Shown here piece after piece: positions 52,658 through 61,453 of a stretch of DNA of 64,000 nucleotides. The notes beneath the pieces are model-generated. The model saw only the letters and a list, made by a program, of their open reading frames with translations, was not told where the DNA came from and ran no database searches. How positions within the stretch are numbered: position 1 is the first letter of the stretch; the number at the start of each line of letters is the position of its first letter. Both the position numbers and the translations under genes were made by a program. The stretch spans positions 124,001-188,000 of the forward strand of contig CANFHC010000001.1 of assembly GCA_947446575.1 (NCBI GenBank). The letters run 5' to 3'. Source of the stretch: Bacteriovoracaceae bacterium (GTDB taxonomy: Bacteria > Bdellovibrionota > Bacteriovoracia > Bacteriovoracales > Bacteriovoracaceae).

Positions 52658-53639
52658 GAGAAAATCCTTCTTTAAGTAAATCATGTAATCTGATGAAGCC
52701 TAAAAATCTCGAGTTCTCTACTACTGGAAGAACTTGCAACGACCGAGATTTTCCTTCCATCAACTCTAATGCTTCAAAAGCTAAATGTTCTGGTCCAATA
52801 GAAATGGGCTTAGCGTTCATGATTTCAACGACAGCTGTTTTTAATCCAAAGTTTTCTTTGGTGAAAGTTCTTCTTATATCTCCTTCAACTAAGATCCCTA
52901 AAAACTTTCCGTTCTCAACAATGGCACATCCGCCGACTGGAAATTTCGTCATTAACAGAATAACTTCTTGAAGTGTTTGCGAAGGTCTTACAACCGGACA
53001 AACTGATTCTTTAATCATTAGGTCTTTTACTTTCATGCGCAGTGATTTCCCCAGAATTCCACCTGGATGGTTAACTGCAAAACCTTCTTTAGATAGTCCC
53101 ACTAATGCTTCTAGTAAAACGGCCATAGCATCCCCCATAGCAATTGCGACAGTAGAACTTGTGGTTGGTGCTTGATTATTTATGCACGCTTCTTTTTCAA
53201 CTGAACAATCAAAAAAGATTCCGCATTCTGCTCCTATGGGCGAAGTTGTAGCCCCGATGAGGCCGATACGATTTTCTTTTTTAGTCACGATAAAAGGCAG
53301 GAGTTTCAAAATTTCTTCCGTAGTTCCAGATTTGCTAAGAAAAACGATAGCATCTGATTTTCTTAAACGGCCGAGATCTCCGTGCAAAGCTTCGGTTGGA
53401 TGCAAATAAAATGATGGTAAGCCTAATGAAGTGAAGGTTGAAGCACATTTTTGGGCAATAATTCCAGACTTTCCTACTCCACAAAAAAACAATGCAGACT
53501 CTGTTGCTTGCAGTTCTTGCAAAAGACCAACGAGTTTATCAACTTCCTTGGATCCAGCATTTTCTAAAAGAGAGGCTGTGCGCTCAAGTGCTTTTGCTTC
53601 TAATCTTAAAACATCTGCCATAGTTTGGGTGTGGGCCAT
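52647..53639 (-). CDS. kdsD: Arabinose-5-phosphate isomerase (KdsD/KpsF/GutQ)
   Basis: 330 residues. N-terminal SIS domain (G-V-G-K-S-G motif, L-S-K-S-G-T-T-E-E) and two CBS domains (from about 205). Converts ribulose-5-phosphate to arabinose-5-phosphate, the first step of Kdo for LPS. AAGAAGGA precedes the ATG. Supports an LPS-bearing envelope. Confidence 0.94.
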   Translation of the reverse strand: MAHTQTMADVLRLEAKALERTASLLENAGSKEVDKLVGLLQELQATESALFFCGVGKSGIIAQKCASTFTSLGLPSFYLHPTEALHGDLGRLRKSDAIVFLSKSGTTEEILKLLPFIVTKKENRIGLIGATTSPIGAECGIFFDCSVEKEACINNQAPTTSSTVAIAMGDAMAVLLEALVGLSKEGFAVNHPGGILGKSLRMKVKDLMIKESVCPVVRPSQTLQEVILLMTKFPVGGCAIVENGKFLGILVEGDIRRTFTKENFGLKTAVVEIMNAKPISIGPEHLAFEALELMEGKSRSLQVLPVVENSRFLGFIRLHDLLKEGFSLKP

Positions 53640-53699
53640 ACATTCCTTCTTATCAATTATCTTTCGCTTATTTTTATTCTTCGTTACAATGTATTTAAG

Positions 53700-54242
53700 A
53701 TGATAAAAAGTTTTTTACAACTAATAAAGATTTCTTTCTGCGCAATAACGGCCTGTTTCCTATTATCAGGATGTTCTTCCTATGAAAATTTTAAGCAAAT
53801 CAGCGAAGAGCTGGAAATACCTAGCCAAGTTTACCGGGCAGATTACAATAAAGTTTGGCAAGAAGTCCTAAAAATTACCAATAAATACGATCGTGAAGTC
53901 TATAACCAAGAAGCGGGAGTCGTAAAAACTCGTTGGATGGATAATACTCTCGAGCTTAATTTTGCTGATTCATTTGGTTCAAATGACGCTGTAAAATCAG
54001 CACAATTTAAATTAATTCTTAACGTTGTAAAAGGTTATCGCGGAAATAAAGAAGTCTGCAAAGTCACCGTCTTTAAGCGCCAGCGAATTGAGCAAGACTT
54101 TTTGCAGGGCTGGAAGGTCATTAGAAGTGATGGAATCCTAGAGAAGGCCATTCTTTATAGGTTAGAGCGAGCTCTCGCTATCGAATCCAAACTCCAAGAA
54201 ATTGAAGAAAAGAAAAGCAAAGAAGCAGAAAAGAATTTCTAA
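53700..54242 (+). CDS. Lipoprotein, possibly BamC-like
   Basis: 180 residues from ATG 53700. Lipobox L-L-S-G-C24. The mature part has a Y-x-x-V-W-x-x-V-L-x-I-T segment, E-A-G-V-V-K-T-R-W and L-x-L-x-V-V-K-G-Y, reminiscent of NlpB/BamC-type helix-grip domains in outer-membrane assembly lipoproteins, and a C-terminal charged coiled coil. The BamC link is a guess from pattern; unknown is also tenable. Confidence 0.6.
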   Translation: MIKSFLQLIKISFCAITACFLLSGCSSYENFKQISEELEIPSQVYRADYNKVWQEVLKITNKYDREVYNQEAGVVKTRWMDNTLELNFADSFGSNDAVKSAQFKLILNVVKGYRGNKEVCKVTVFKRQRIEQDFLQGWKVIRSDGILEKAILYRLERALAIESKLQEIEEKKSKEAEKNF

Positions 54243-54246
54243 TTAT

Positions 54247-55032
54247 TTACTCAATAGTAGAATTGAGTGCCATTCTCTGCCAAAAAATTCTTTTTGCTTT
54301 TATGTCTCCGTTTGGAGAATTTTGACCGGTAATTTTATTTAAACTCTGATCCATTTCCGGAAAAATATCATTGTATTTATCTTTTTGAATCATCTTAATA
54401 AGAGGAGCTTTTGCCTGAGAAAATTTTAAATCTCCCACTGTCGATATGACTGACTTAATAATATTTGAACGTTTGGTCTTCAGCTCTTTTCCATTAAGTT
54501 TTGGTTGATAATAATTTTTTTTATCATAAAGCATCGCCCAGACTTGTGGAGCAGTACTGGAAATTTTTAGAGTTCTGATATTTTCTAGAGCTTGAGAGCG
54601 CACGATAAAAGAATCATCTGCAAGTAACATTGCATAGTGAGCACCATAATCTTTTTGCTTAAGCGCCAACATAGTTTTAAGACTGGCCATTCTCAAGACC
54701 CAATTTGGATGTTTTAAAAATTTTGCTAAGAAGGGAGCAGATTTTTCACCCATTATTTGACCCAATAAAAAAGTCGCGACCCAACGATTCTTATCCGGGT
54801 ATTTTCCATTTTTCATGACTTCAATTAAAGCTTCAACAGACTGACCACCTTTTTTTAGTGTTTCGCTTTTTAGGGCCGCCATCTGATTCTTATCAGAATA
54901 ATTAATCATGTATTTTTGCAGAAGAGCATCTTTTACTTCATTGGCGTTAATCGAAGCATGAGCAGATAAACAAACCATCAGAACAGAAAAAACAGAGATT
55001 TTTTGGAGACGTTTTAAATTAATTTTTTTCAT
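54247..55032 (-). CDS. Exported HEAT-repeat protein
   Basis: 261 residues from ATG 55032 (GGGGA upstream). Signal-like N-terminus (about 1-28). At least three helical repeats of PBS-lyase/HEAT type: N-R-W-V-A-T-F-L-L-G, W-V-L-R-M-A-S-L-K-T-M-L, F-I-V-R-S-Q-A-L-E-N-I. Protein-binding periplasmic scaffold is likely. Confidence 0.75.
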   Translation of the reverse strand: MKKINLKRLQKISVFSVLMVCLSAHASINANEVKDALLQKYMINYSDKNQMAALKSETLKKGGQSVEALIEVMKNGKYPDKNRWVATFLLGQIMGEKSAPFLAKFLKHPNWVLRMASLKTMLALKQKDYGAHYAMLLADDSFIVRSQALENIRTLKISSTAPQVWAMLYDKKNYYQPKLNGKELKTKRSNIIKSVISTVGDLKFSQAKAPLIKMIQKDKYNDIFPEMDQSLNKITGQNSPNGDIKAKRIFWQRMALNSTIE

Positions 55033-55054
55033 ACTCACAGATCCCCTGTTTATT

Positions 55055-55960
55055 TTATCCCAACATTTTTTCGAATTCAGAAAGTAATTCTTCAGCTGAT
55101 TTTTGCTCAGCTTCAGCTGCTGGTTCATCTTCCGCCACCTCAACTATTGGTGCAGCTTTTGAAGCTGGTTTACTATCAGAGATCGCTTGTGCCATTTCAG
55201 CTTCCAAGTCTACTTCTTCAAGAATAGGTGCAGCTGCTGATGGAGGTGGAGGAGGTGCGACGATATCAGCAACTTTTGCTCCACCTTTTTTAAGTGCAGC
55301 AAGCTCAGCTTTTAGCTGATCATTTTCCTGTTGTAGCCTTTTTAAATTAGCTAAATCTTCTTCGATAATTTCATATTCTTTCAATCGTTCGCGAAGATCA
55401 TTTCTTTCAGTTGTAATAGTAGCTAAATCTCGTTGAAGATTAGCATCTCCCCCATTAGCCGCTTGAGCTGCTGCAAGTTGCGCTTGCAGAGAAGCAACAT
55501 CTTTTTTTAGAATATCGACTTCTGCACTTCCTTTTCCAGAAGACAATTCTTGCATTCGTTTTTCTAATTCAGAAACTTGTTTTGATCGATCATTTAATTT
55601 TAATGTTAAAGAAGCAATCTCTGCATTTTTTTGATTCACTTCTTCAGAACCAGACCCAACACCAATATTCATTGAGCTTGGTAAATCACCAACAGGAACA
55701 ACAGAAGGAATTCCATTCCCCATATCGAGACCACCGCCTCTAAAAAGTGAAGACTTTAATGCAGTAGAATTTTGAATGATTGAATCGAGATAATTTTTTA
55801 CAACACTCGCTGGAATTTCATGAGTGAGTTGATGAAATTTTTTGCGATTATATAACCAATAAATAATAATTCCGGCCATCGTTACAAGTAACAACATGCT
55901 AAATACGGTTATTGTTTCGTCGGTAAATTTTGTAAGAATTAAACGTAATGTTTCTGACAC
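55055..55960 (-). CDS. Single-pass membrane protein with coiled coil and acidic tail
   Basis: 301 residues, GTG start after AAGGGA. N-terminal span (about 16-37), a short soluble part, a long coiled coil (about 105-235, with L-x-L-N-D-R-S-x-Q and an E-N-D-Q-L-K-A-E-L-A-A-L block), a poly-Pro segment (PPPPPS), then an acidic Ala/Glu-rich tail ending A-E-E-L-L-S-E-F-E-K-M-L-G. Likely a cell-envelope scaffold; no domain recognised. Confidence 0.75.
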   Translation of the reverse strand: MSETLRLILTKFTDETITVFSMLLLVTMAGIIIYWLYNRKKFHQLTHEIPASVVKNYLDSIIQNSTALKSSLFRGGGLDMGNGIPSVVPVGDLPSSMNIGVGSGSEEVNQKNAEIASLTLKLNDRSKQVSELEKRMQELSSGKGSAEVDILKKDVASLQAQLAAAQAANGGDANLQRDLATITTERNDLRERLKEYEIIEEDLANLKRLQQENDQLKAELAALKKGGAKVADIVAPPPPPSAAAPILEEVDLEAEMAQAISDSKPASKAAPIVEVAEDEPAAEAEQKSAEELLSEFEKMLG

Positions 55961-56000
55961 GGTCCCTTCCTAGGAAAATCATTTTGCAATCTACTTAAAA

Positions 56001-56954
56001 TTATATGCTTTCCTGGAAATTTGACAAGATCTCACTGTGTAATGGAGCCCTTGCCGCCACAATTGTTTCTTGAAATGGATGAAATTTCTGACCAGTATAA
56101 TCAGTTACTACGACACCAGCTTCCTGACATATTAATCCAGCGGCTGCAACATCCCAAGCCGCTAAACCTCTTTCCCAAAATCCATCAAAAATTCCTTTGG
56201 AAACGTAACAAAGATCTAAAGCGGCACTCCCCATTCGTCTTATCCCGCGAGATTTTCCGAGCATATTTTTAAAAAGAGTAAACTCTTCTTCAAAAACCGG
56301 ACCCTTTTCAGTCGTAAAGCCCGTTACCATCAATGAGTTTTTCAAAGATTTTTTATTAATTATTTTTTTGAGAGTGATGGGTTGAGATTTCCTAGAAAGG
56401 TTGATCAGTTTAGTCCCCTTTCCTTTTATGGCGTAAAAGCATTCACCGTTACTTGGTCGTAGGACGACTCCAACAACTGGTTCACCATAATGGACTAAGG
56501 AAATGCAAATGCCAAAATAATCCAGGCCATTTAAAAAATTATTTGTTCCATCTAGTGGATCAATAATCCATACCCATGCTTTTTCTTTCAAAAATTCATA
56601 ACGAGACATTTCACCAAGATATTCTTTATAGGCACTTTCTTCGGCTAAAATAAAATGATCAGGATATTGTTTTTTGATACCATTAATAATCATTTTCTCT
56701 GACTCAACATCAGCATTAGAAGCTATTCCTTGGGCAATTTTAGTCGTTATTTTAAGCGATGATATTCGCTCTTGTTTTTTTAATAAAAAAGCACCAGAAG
56801 ATTTTGCTAATTTTAAAGCTAGCTTTAAAGCCTCATCGTGAATTTGAGAATTCGTTTTTTTATTCGTAGTCACTTTCGTTGTAGTCGTTGTCTTCGTCGT
56901 AGGCTTGCTCGTAATTTTCCGGGGCTTTTTCGTTGTCATTTTGATTTTGCTCAT
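56001..56954 (-). CDS. Inositol monophosphatase family protein (SuhB-like), start uncertain
   Basis: 317 residues if started at ATG 56954 (GGAAG upstream); ATG 56939 or GTG 56873 are alternatives. Metal sites E-E-S, D-P-L-D-G-T-N-N-F-L-N-G (about 135-150) and W-D-V-A-A-A-G define the IMPase/FBPase fold; a Lys/Thr-rich N-terminal extension precedes the core. Its first ~95 bases overlap the end of yacG in another frame. Confidence 0.88.
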   Translation of the reverse strand: MSKIKMTTKKPRKITSKPTTKTTTTTKVTTNKKTNSQIHDEALKLALKLAKSSGAFLLKKQERISSLKITTKIAQGIASNADVESEKMIINGIKKQYPDHFILAEESAYKEYLGEMSRYEFLKEKAWVWIIDPLDGTNNFLNGLDYFGICISLVHYGEPVVGVVLRPSNGECFYAIKGKGTKLINLSRKSQPITLKKIINKKSLKNSLMVTGFTTEKGPVFEEEFTLFKNMLGKSRGIRRMGSAALDLCYVSKGIFDGFWERGLAAWDVAAAGLICQEAGVVVTDYTGQKFHPFQETIVAARAPLHSEILSNFQESI

Positions 56955-57123
56955 TGGCTTCCGTTGGGGTTTTATCTTTTTCTGGAACTCTATAGGACTC
57001 TTTGAACCAGTGACCGAGATCAATTAGCCTGCATCTTTCGCTACAAAAAGGTCTGAACTCAGATTCATAATAAGCAAATTCTGTTTCACATTGTGGGCAT
57101 TTTACTCGTAAAGATTTATTCAT
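56860..57123 (-). CDS. yacG: DNA gyrase inhibitor YacG-like zinc protein
   Basis: 87 residues. C9-P-x-C12 ... F-R-P-F-C27-S-E-R-C31-x-x-I-D-L-G-x-W, the full YacG signature: a small zinc protein that inhibits DNA gyrase in E. coli. The tail (about residue 50 on) is acidic, rich in Asn, Glu and Asp, and longer than in E. coli YacG. Start ATGA overlaps the aminotransferase stop. Confidence 0.92.
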   Translation of the reverse strand: MNKSLRVKCPQCETEFAYYESEFRPFCSERCRLIDLGHWFKESYRVPEKDKTPTEANEQNQNDNEKAPENYEQAYDEDNDYNESDYE

Positions 57124-57893
57124 ATTAACTCACCGAATCTTCCTAAAAAAGTTGTTACTTTTTCGAATATAGAATTTTTCCTCTCAAATTTATTCTGTTC
57201 ATATTGAGAAACAAACCGAATACCTTTCACTGAATTAGTTAACCAGATTTCTTGCGCACCTTCAAGTTCTGCTTTAGTGATGGGTTCTACCTGCACAACT
57301 AAATTCATTCTTGGTAAATTTTTTATTAACTGCTCTCTGGTAATGCCGGCTAAAACCATGGGGGAAATTGGTGGAGTTTTTATAACACCGGCCATTGTTA
57401 CTATAAAAAGATTTGAAGTACTTGCTTCCGAGACATACCCATCCCAATCAAAAAAGACGACATCATCAAAGCCATTTAGCTTTGCTTGTCTTACTTCAAG
57501 ATCTGCTTCAAGATAATTGGATAATTTTAAATAGGCCGGTATTAATCCAGGAGTTTTAATTTTAATGGCTGAAGTCAAACTCAGCTCAACACTTTCAAAC
57601 TCTAAAACTTTTCGCTGTAAGTAAATGCAGTCATCAAATATCGTTAGCCTAAAATAAGCATCCGATGAATCTTCTTTAAATATATTTAAAACATATTCTT
57701 TTATTTTTTGATGACTTATTTCCCATTGAAAAATGGGAAATAAAAAAGATGCTCCTCGTAATAGGCGCTCAATGTGGGGATCTAAAAAAAGGATTTTTCC
57801 TGCTCGAGATATAAAAGAGGTAAAAACGACATGACCTCTATTCAAGGAGGCTATTTGGTAATGCTGTGCTATTTCGTTGGATAATATTTTCAT
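57120..57893 (-). CDS. Class IV aminotransferase (PabC / IlvE-like PLP enzyme)
   Basis: 257 residues. PLP fold-type IV: D-P-H-I-E-R-L (about 38-44), Lys site in L-K-L-S-N-Y-L-E-A (about 122-130), G-Y-V-S-E-A-S-T-S-N-L-F (Glu, phosphate-binding), A-G-I-T-R-E. Candidates are 4-amino-4-deoxychorismate lyase, branched-chain or D-amino-acid aminotransferase. Divergent from the KARI-like gene across about 75 bp. Confidence 0.85.
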   Translation of the reverse strand: MKILSNEIAQHYQIASLNRGHVVFTSFISRAGKILFLDPHIERLLRGASFLFPIFQWEISHQKIKEYVLNIFKEDSSDAYFRLTIFDDCIYLQRKVLEFESVELSLTSAIKIKTPGLIPAYLKLSNYLEADLEVRQAKLNGFDDVVFFDWDGYVSEASTSNLFIVTMAGVIKTPPISPMVLAGITREQLIKNLPRMNLVVQVEPITKAELEGAQEIWLTNSVKGIRFVSQYEQNKFERKNSIFEKVTTFLGRFGELI

Positions 57894-57969
57894 TCGCTTT
57901 GCTCTGGCCCCTTTCTACATATAAGTGTAGCGTTAAGTGGAAAGATTTGCCAATGAGAAAAGGAATGTT

Positions 57970-58893
57970 ATGACAATTGATTCTCCCATCGTCATTGTAG
58001 GTTTTGGCTCTCAGGCACGGGCTTGGGCACTCAATCTTAGAGATTCAAAAATTGATCTTAGAATTGCTCTTCAACCTAAGAGTTCTACTAGAGCAAAAGT
58101 CGAGTCTTTAGGATTTCAATGCATTAATCTTGAAAGTGTTGATTTACAAAATTATTCTTCTTTTCTTCTCTTGATTCCTGATGATAAACATCTTCCCTTC
58201 TTTAAAAAAAATGAGTCCTATTTGAAAGATGGTTCGCATTTTATCTACGCTCACGGATTCAGTTTATCCAAAGAACGTTTGCATGAAACTTACAAACAAT
58301 TTTCTCACTCTCTCCTTGCTCCTAAAGCTATAGCCAGTGATGTTCGCTTTCAGTACGAGACAAAAGGAAAAATTGGAGCAGCTTATTATGCACCAAATGA
58401 AGAAGCTGAAGAATTTTTAAAAGCTCTTGCTCAAAAAGTTGGTTTTACCGCTCTTTATAAAAGTCATTTCGAAGAAGAATGCATGGCCGATCTTTTATCT
58501 GAGCAATCAATATTATGCTCTCTCATTCCTTATGCATCACTTAAGTCTTACAATATTTTAAGAAAGAATGGCATATCTGCTGAAGTTGCATTTATGGAAT
58601 GTTTTCTTGAATTAAAATCTATCTCGCAAGCTTTTGTGACATTGGGTCCACAAGGATTTTTTAACCTAATTTCTCCCAATGCACTTATTGGATCTCAAAA
58701 AGGACGCAAAATTCTTTTAAATGATTCTTTTGATCAAGGCTTAGAGCAAATACTTATTGATATAAAAAATAAACAGTTTTATAAAGAAGTTGAAATTGAT
58801 GCAGATCTTTTACGCCAAAACGTTTTAAAAGAATGGGATCAAGAAGAATTATCGCAAACATTTATAAGACTAAAACCAGAGTTGATTGTATGA
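57970..58893 (+). CDS. Ketol-acid reductoisomerase-family protein, probable ketopantoate reductase
   Basis: 308 residues from ATG 57970 (AAGG upstream), shorter than the about 330 of class I KARI. N-terminal Rossmann V-G-F-G-S-Q-A-R-A (G-x-G-S-Q pattern), NADPH-type loop L-Q-P-K-S-S-T-R-A-K, A-P-K119, then the KARI C-terminal knot: D174-x-x-x-E178 and E210-C-x-x-E214-L-K with S235, all metal or substrate ligands in place. KARI also reduces ketopantoate in some bacteria. Its stop overlaps panB (ATGA), so a role in pantothenate synthesis is inferred. Confidence 0.85.
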   Translation: MTIDSPIVIVGFGSQARAWALNLRDSKIDLRIALQPKSSTRAKVESLGFQCINLESVDLQNYSSFLLLIPDDKHLPFFKKNESYLKDGSHFIYAHGFSLSKERLHETYKQFSHSLLAPKAIASDVRFQYETKGKIGAAYYAPNEEAEEFLKALAQKVGFTALYKSHFEEECMADLLSEQSILCSLIPYASLKSYNILRKNGISAEVAFMECFLELKSISQAFVTLGPQGFFNLISPNALIGSQKGRKILLNDSFDQGLEQILIDIKNKQFYKEVEIDADLLRQNVLKEWDQEELSQTFIRLKPELIV

Positions 58894-59675
58894 CTTATTT
58901 AAATCCTAAAACAAATTCTAAACTAAATACACGACAAATCAGAGCGTTTAAAAAATCCAAGGCCAATCGCACGCTACAAATGCTAACGTGTTATGACTTT
59001 CAAACGGCGTCTCTTCTTAATGAGACGGCCCTAGATCTCATCCTTATTGGCGATAGCTTGGGAAATGTAATCCTTGGTTACGATACGACTATTGAAGTTA
59101 GTATTGATACAATGGTGCTTTTTTCAAAAGCAGTAAAAAAAGGGGCACCAAATAAATTCGTTATCGCAGATCTTCCTTTTGGAAGTTACGCTTCAATGGA
59201 ATTGGGCCTTGCGAACTCTATTAAACTTTTTCAACAAAGTGGAGTTGAAGCATTAAAACTTGAAGGCGCATTTCCTTTTGAATTGGAACTCATCACAAGA
59301 CTTACTCAAATTGGAATTCCTGTCATGGGACATATTGGATTAACTCCTCAATCAGTGCACGAGCAAGGTGGATATTTTACTCACGGAAAAAATGCCGATG
59401 AACAAGAAAAACTAATGAATGAAGCTTTGGGCCTACAAGCTGCGGGTTGTTTTTCAATTGTTTTAGAATGTGTTGAAGAATCTCTTGCTAATAAAATAAC
59501 GGAAAAACTCTCTATTCCAACGATTGGAATTGGAGCGGGATCAGGTACAGATGGACAAGTTTTAGTCATTAACGATCTGCTACATTTAGGAAAAAATGAT
59601 CCTCCTAAATTTTGTACTTCAATAGCCAATTTATATGAAACAAAAAAACAATTACTAAATGAATACCTAAAATAA
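58890..59675 (+). CDS. panB: 3-methyl-2-oxobutanoate hydroxymethyltransferase PanB
   Basis: 261 residues from ATG 58890, which overlaps the KARI-like stop. Adds a hydroxymethyl group from methylene-THF to ketoisovalerate, giving ketopantoate. Motifs M-L-T-C-Y-D-F, I-G-D-S-L-G-N-V (Mg-binding), V-M-G-H-I-G-L-T-P-Q and I-P-T-I-G-I-G-A-G are conserved. coaX starts directly after its stop. Confidence 0.96.
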   Translation: MTYLNPKTNSKLNTRQIRAFKKSKANRTLQMLTCYDFQTASLLNETALDLILIGDSLGNVILGYDTTIEVSIDTMVLFSKAVKKGAPNKFVIADLPFGSYASMELGLANSIKLFQQSGVEALKLEGAFPFELELITRLTQIGIPVMGHIGLTPQSVHEQGGYFTHGKNADEQEKLMNEALGLQAAGCFSIVLECVEESLANKITEKLSIPTIGIGAGSGTDGQVLVINDLLHLGKNDPPKFCTSIANLYETKKQLLNEYLK

Positions 59676-60386
59676 ATGCGCTTAATAACAGTTGATAACG
59701 GAAATTCAAATCCTCATGTTGGCATCTTTCAAGATGGTGTACTCTCTAATGTTATTCCATTAAAAAATTATTCTCCTCGTCCAGATGATTTCATTCTCGC
59801 TTCTGATGTAGGTCCCCCACTTCCATTTACACCTACCTACGATTTAAAATCCAAGCGACATACACAAAAGCATTCTTTCTTTTTCGATATGCCGGTGCAT
59901 TATACTGAAACTCTCGGCGACGACCGCCTCTTTTTCAGTTACCTCCTCTTTAAAAGGTTCCAGGAACCTTCTAAGAAAAATATTTTAGCAATTGATGCTG
60001 GAACTTTTATCACGATGGATTTAATAGGCCCGGAAGGTTTTATGGGGGGATATATTTACCCGGGAATAAACACGTTCCTCTCTTCGTATGCGAAGGGATC
60101 CAAACTGCCTGTTTTAACGGAAAAAAGATTAACGATTAACGATCTTCCTCATTCAACTGAAGAGGCGATATTTAGTGCGGCTGATATTTATTTGGAAAGT
60201 ATTCTTTTAAGTACAATTAAAAAAACTTCCCCCGATGTTATTTGTATCACCGGTGGAAGTTTAGAATTTATTAAAAATAAAATTGAAAAGCTTAATTTAA
60301 AAGTTCAACTTGAGTCGGATCCTCACTCAATACATTTAGCGTTAGCATTGATTTTTCAGACTCATCTTCAGACAAAAGATTCTTAA
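59676..60386 (+). CDS. coaX: Type III pantothenate kinase CoaX
   Basis: 236 residues. D-N-G-N-S-N phosphate loop at residue 7-12, L-G-D-D-R-L (substrate), A-I-D-A-G-T-F-I-T-M-D (motif II, catalytic Asp), G-G-Y-I-Y-P-G-I. First step of CoA biosynthesis. ATG begins right after the panB TAA; stop-to-start is zero, so it is translationally coupled. The 3' end overlaps the antisense 60292 gene by 95 bp. Confidence 0.94.
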   Translation: MRLITVDNGNSNPHVGIFQDGVLSNVIPLKNYSPRPDDFILASDVGPPLPFTPTYDLKSKRHTQKHSFFFDMPVHYTETLGDDRLFFSYLLFKRFQEPSKKNILAIDAGTFITMDLIGPEGFMGGYIYPGINTFLSSYAKGSKLPVLTEKRLTINDLPHSTEEAIFSAADIYLESILLSTIKKTSPDVICITGGSLEFIKNKIEKLNLKVQLESDPHSIHLALALIFQTHLQTKDS

Positions 60387-60588
60387 GTTTCGCAGGAATT
60401 TCGACAGCACGATATTTTTTTCCGTTAGTCGTTCTAATCCAATATCCTTTCACTAATTTTTCTTCAACCACCATACGAATTGGTTTCATACTTATAACGT
60501 GATCAAGGTTTATTAAAAGCGTTTCAAAAACATTGTCTACAGACTGACCGTCTTTTGGTGAAACAATTTTAAATCTTTCTAATGCCAT
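60292..60588 (-). CDS. Small unknown protein, overlapping coaX antisense
   Basis: 98 residues. Ribosome-binding site AGAGGA 5 nt before the ATG at 60588 argues that it is real, although its last 95 bases are antisense to coaX. N-terminal half is beta-like (F-x-I-V-S-P-K-D, V-I-S-M-K-P-I-R-M-V-V), then charged helix. No domain recognised. Confidence 0.55.
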   Translation of the reverse strand: MALERFKIVSPKDGQSVDNVFETLLINLDHVISMKPIRMVVEEKLVKGYWIRTTNGKKYRAVEIPAKLKNLLSEDESEKSMLTLNVLSEDPTQVELLN

Positions 60589-60670
60589 AAATTCCTCTTT
60601 GGTAAATCCAAGAATATCAATAGAAGGATTATATGCTTACTTGGGAAACATGAAAGTGAGGCTGTATAAA

Positions 60671-61396
60671 TTACAGGTTCTTGCTGTGAATGCTTCGCAG
60701 TCTAAAGGCAGCAAATAGACTTATACACAATGGGAGATAAAAGCCAAAAAACTTAAAATGCGTGTAAAGAACGGCAGAAACAAGTGAGCCTCCGACAAAT
60801 GAAATATAAATTCCGAATCTACACCAATTTGCAAAAATTTCTTGTTTAGATGGGGCTTTTCGATTGGTCCAAATTCGAACTAATCCAATACCAAAATCGG
60901 TAGTTAGGCCTGTTAAGTGAGTTGTTCTTATGACGGCCCCTGAAGCTGAAGAGATGACGGCATTTTGCAGACCACAAGTAAAAGGTAGAAGGAATAATAG
61001 AAAATAATCTCTTCCCGAGTTAAGTGGTTCACCAAACTCTCCAAAAAATCCTAAAGTCCCTAAACCTGATATGAGTAGGATATTGAAAATAATAATTGAG
61101 AAAACAACAGAATAACGTGGGACAAGATTTCTAATTCTTTGGCGTTCGACATTCCAAGAAGAAATCATAACCCCCATTAAAAAATAAATAGGCACTAAAA
61201 TGAGTCCAAACATAGATAACCAGTCGGACTTAGCTCCGGCGACAGCTGCAAGAGTCGCAAATCCAGTCATATGCGAGACAAAACGATGAACTGCTAAATA
61301 CCCTCCAGTATTTAGTGCGCCACCTTGGAAGGCCAGAAGAAACCAAATAAATAGGTTTCTCGGAGCATATAGTAAATCTTCTCTTCCTTTAAACAT
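60671..61396 (-). CDS. YoaK/DUF1275 membrane protein
   Basis: 241 residues with about six transmembrane segments (from about 13 to 230). DUF1275 features: G-A-L-N-T-G-G-Y in the first loop, S-H-M-T-G, T-C-G-L-Q-N-A and R-T-T-H-L-T-G. Likely inner-membrane; substrate unknown. Divergent from tcdA. Confidence 0.88.
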   Translation of the reverse strand: MFKGREDLLYAPRNLFIWFLLAFQGGALNTGGYLAVHRFVSHMTGFATLAAVAGAKSDWLSMFGLILVPIYFLMGVMISSWNVERQRIRNLVPRYSVVFSIIIFNILLISGLGTLGFFGEFGEPLNSGRDYFLLFLLPFTCGLQNAVISSASGAVIRTTHLTGLTTDFGIGLVRIWTNRKAPSKQEIFANWCRFGIYISFVGGSLVSAVLYTHFKFFGFYLPLCISLFAAFRLRSIHSKNL

Positions 61397-61453
61397 TCAC
61401 TAATTATTACCATCTCTCTTCCAAATGAAAAGTCGAAATTGTATAGTTCACTC

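Noticed and set aside
54248-54267. ACTCAAT/ATTGAGT repeat at the end of the HEAT-repeat gene
   Set aside because: 7 bp, AT-rich, no T-run; likely chance.
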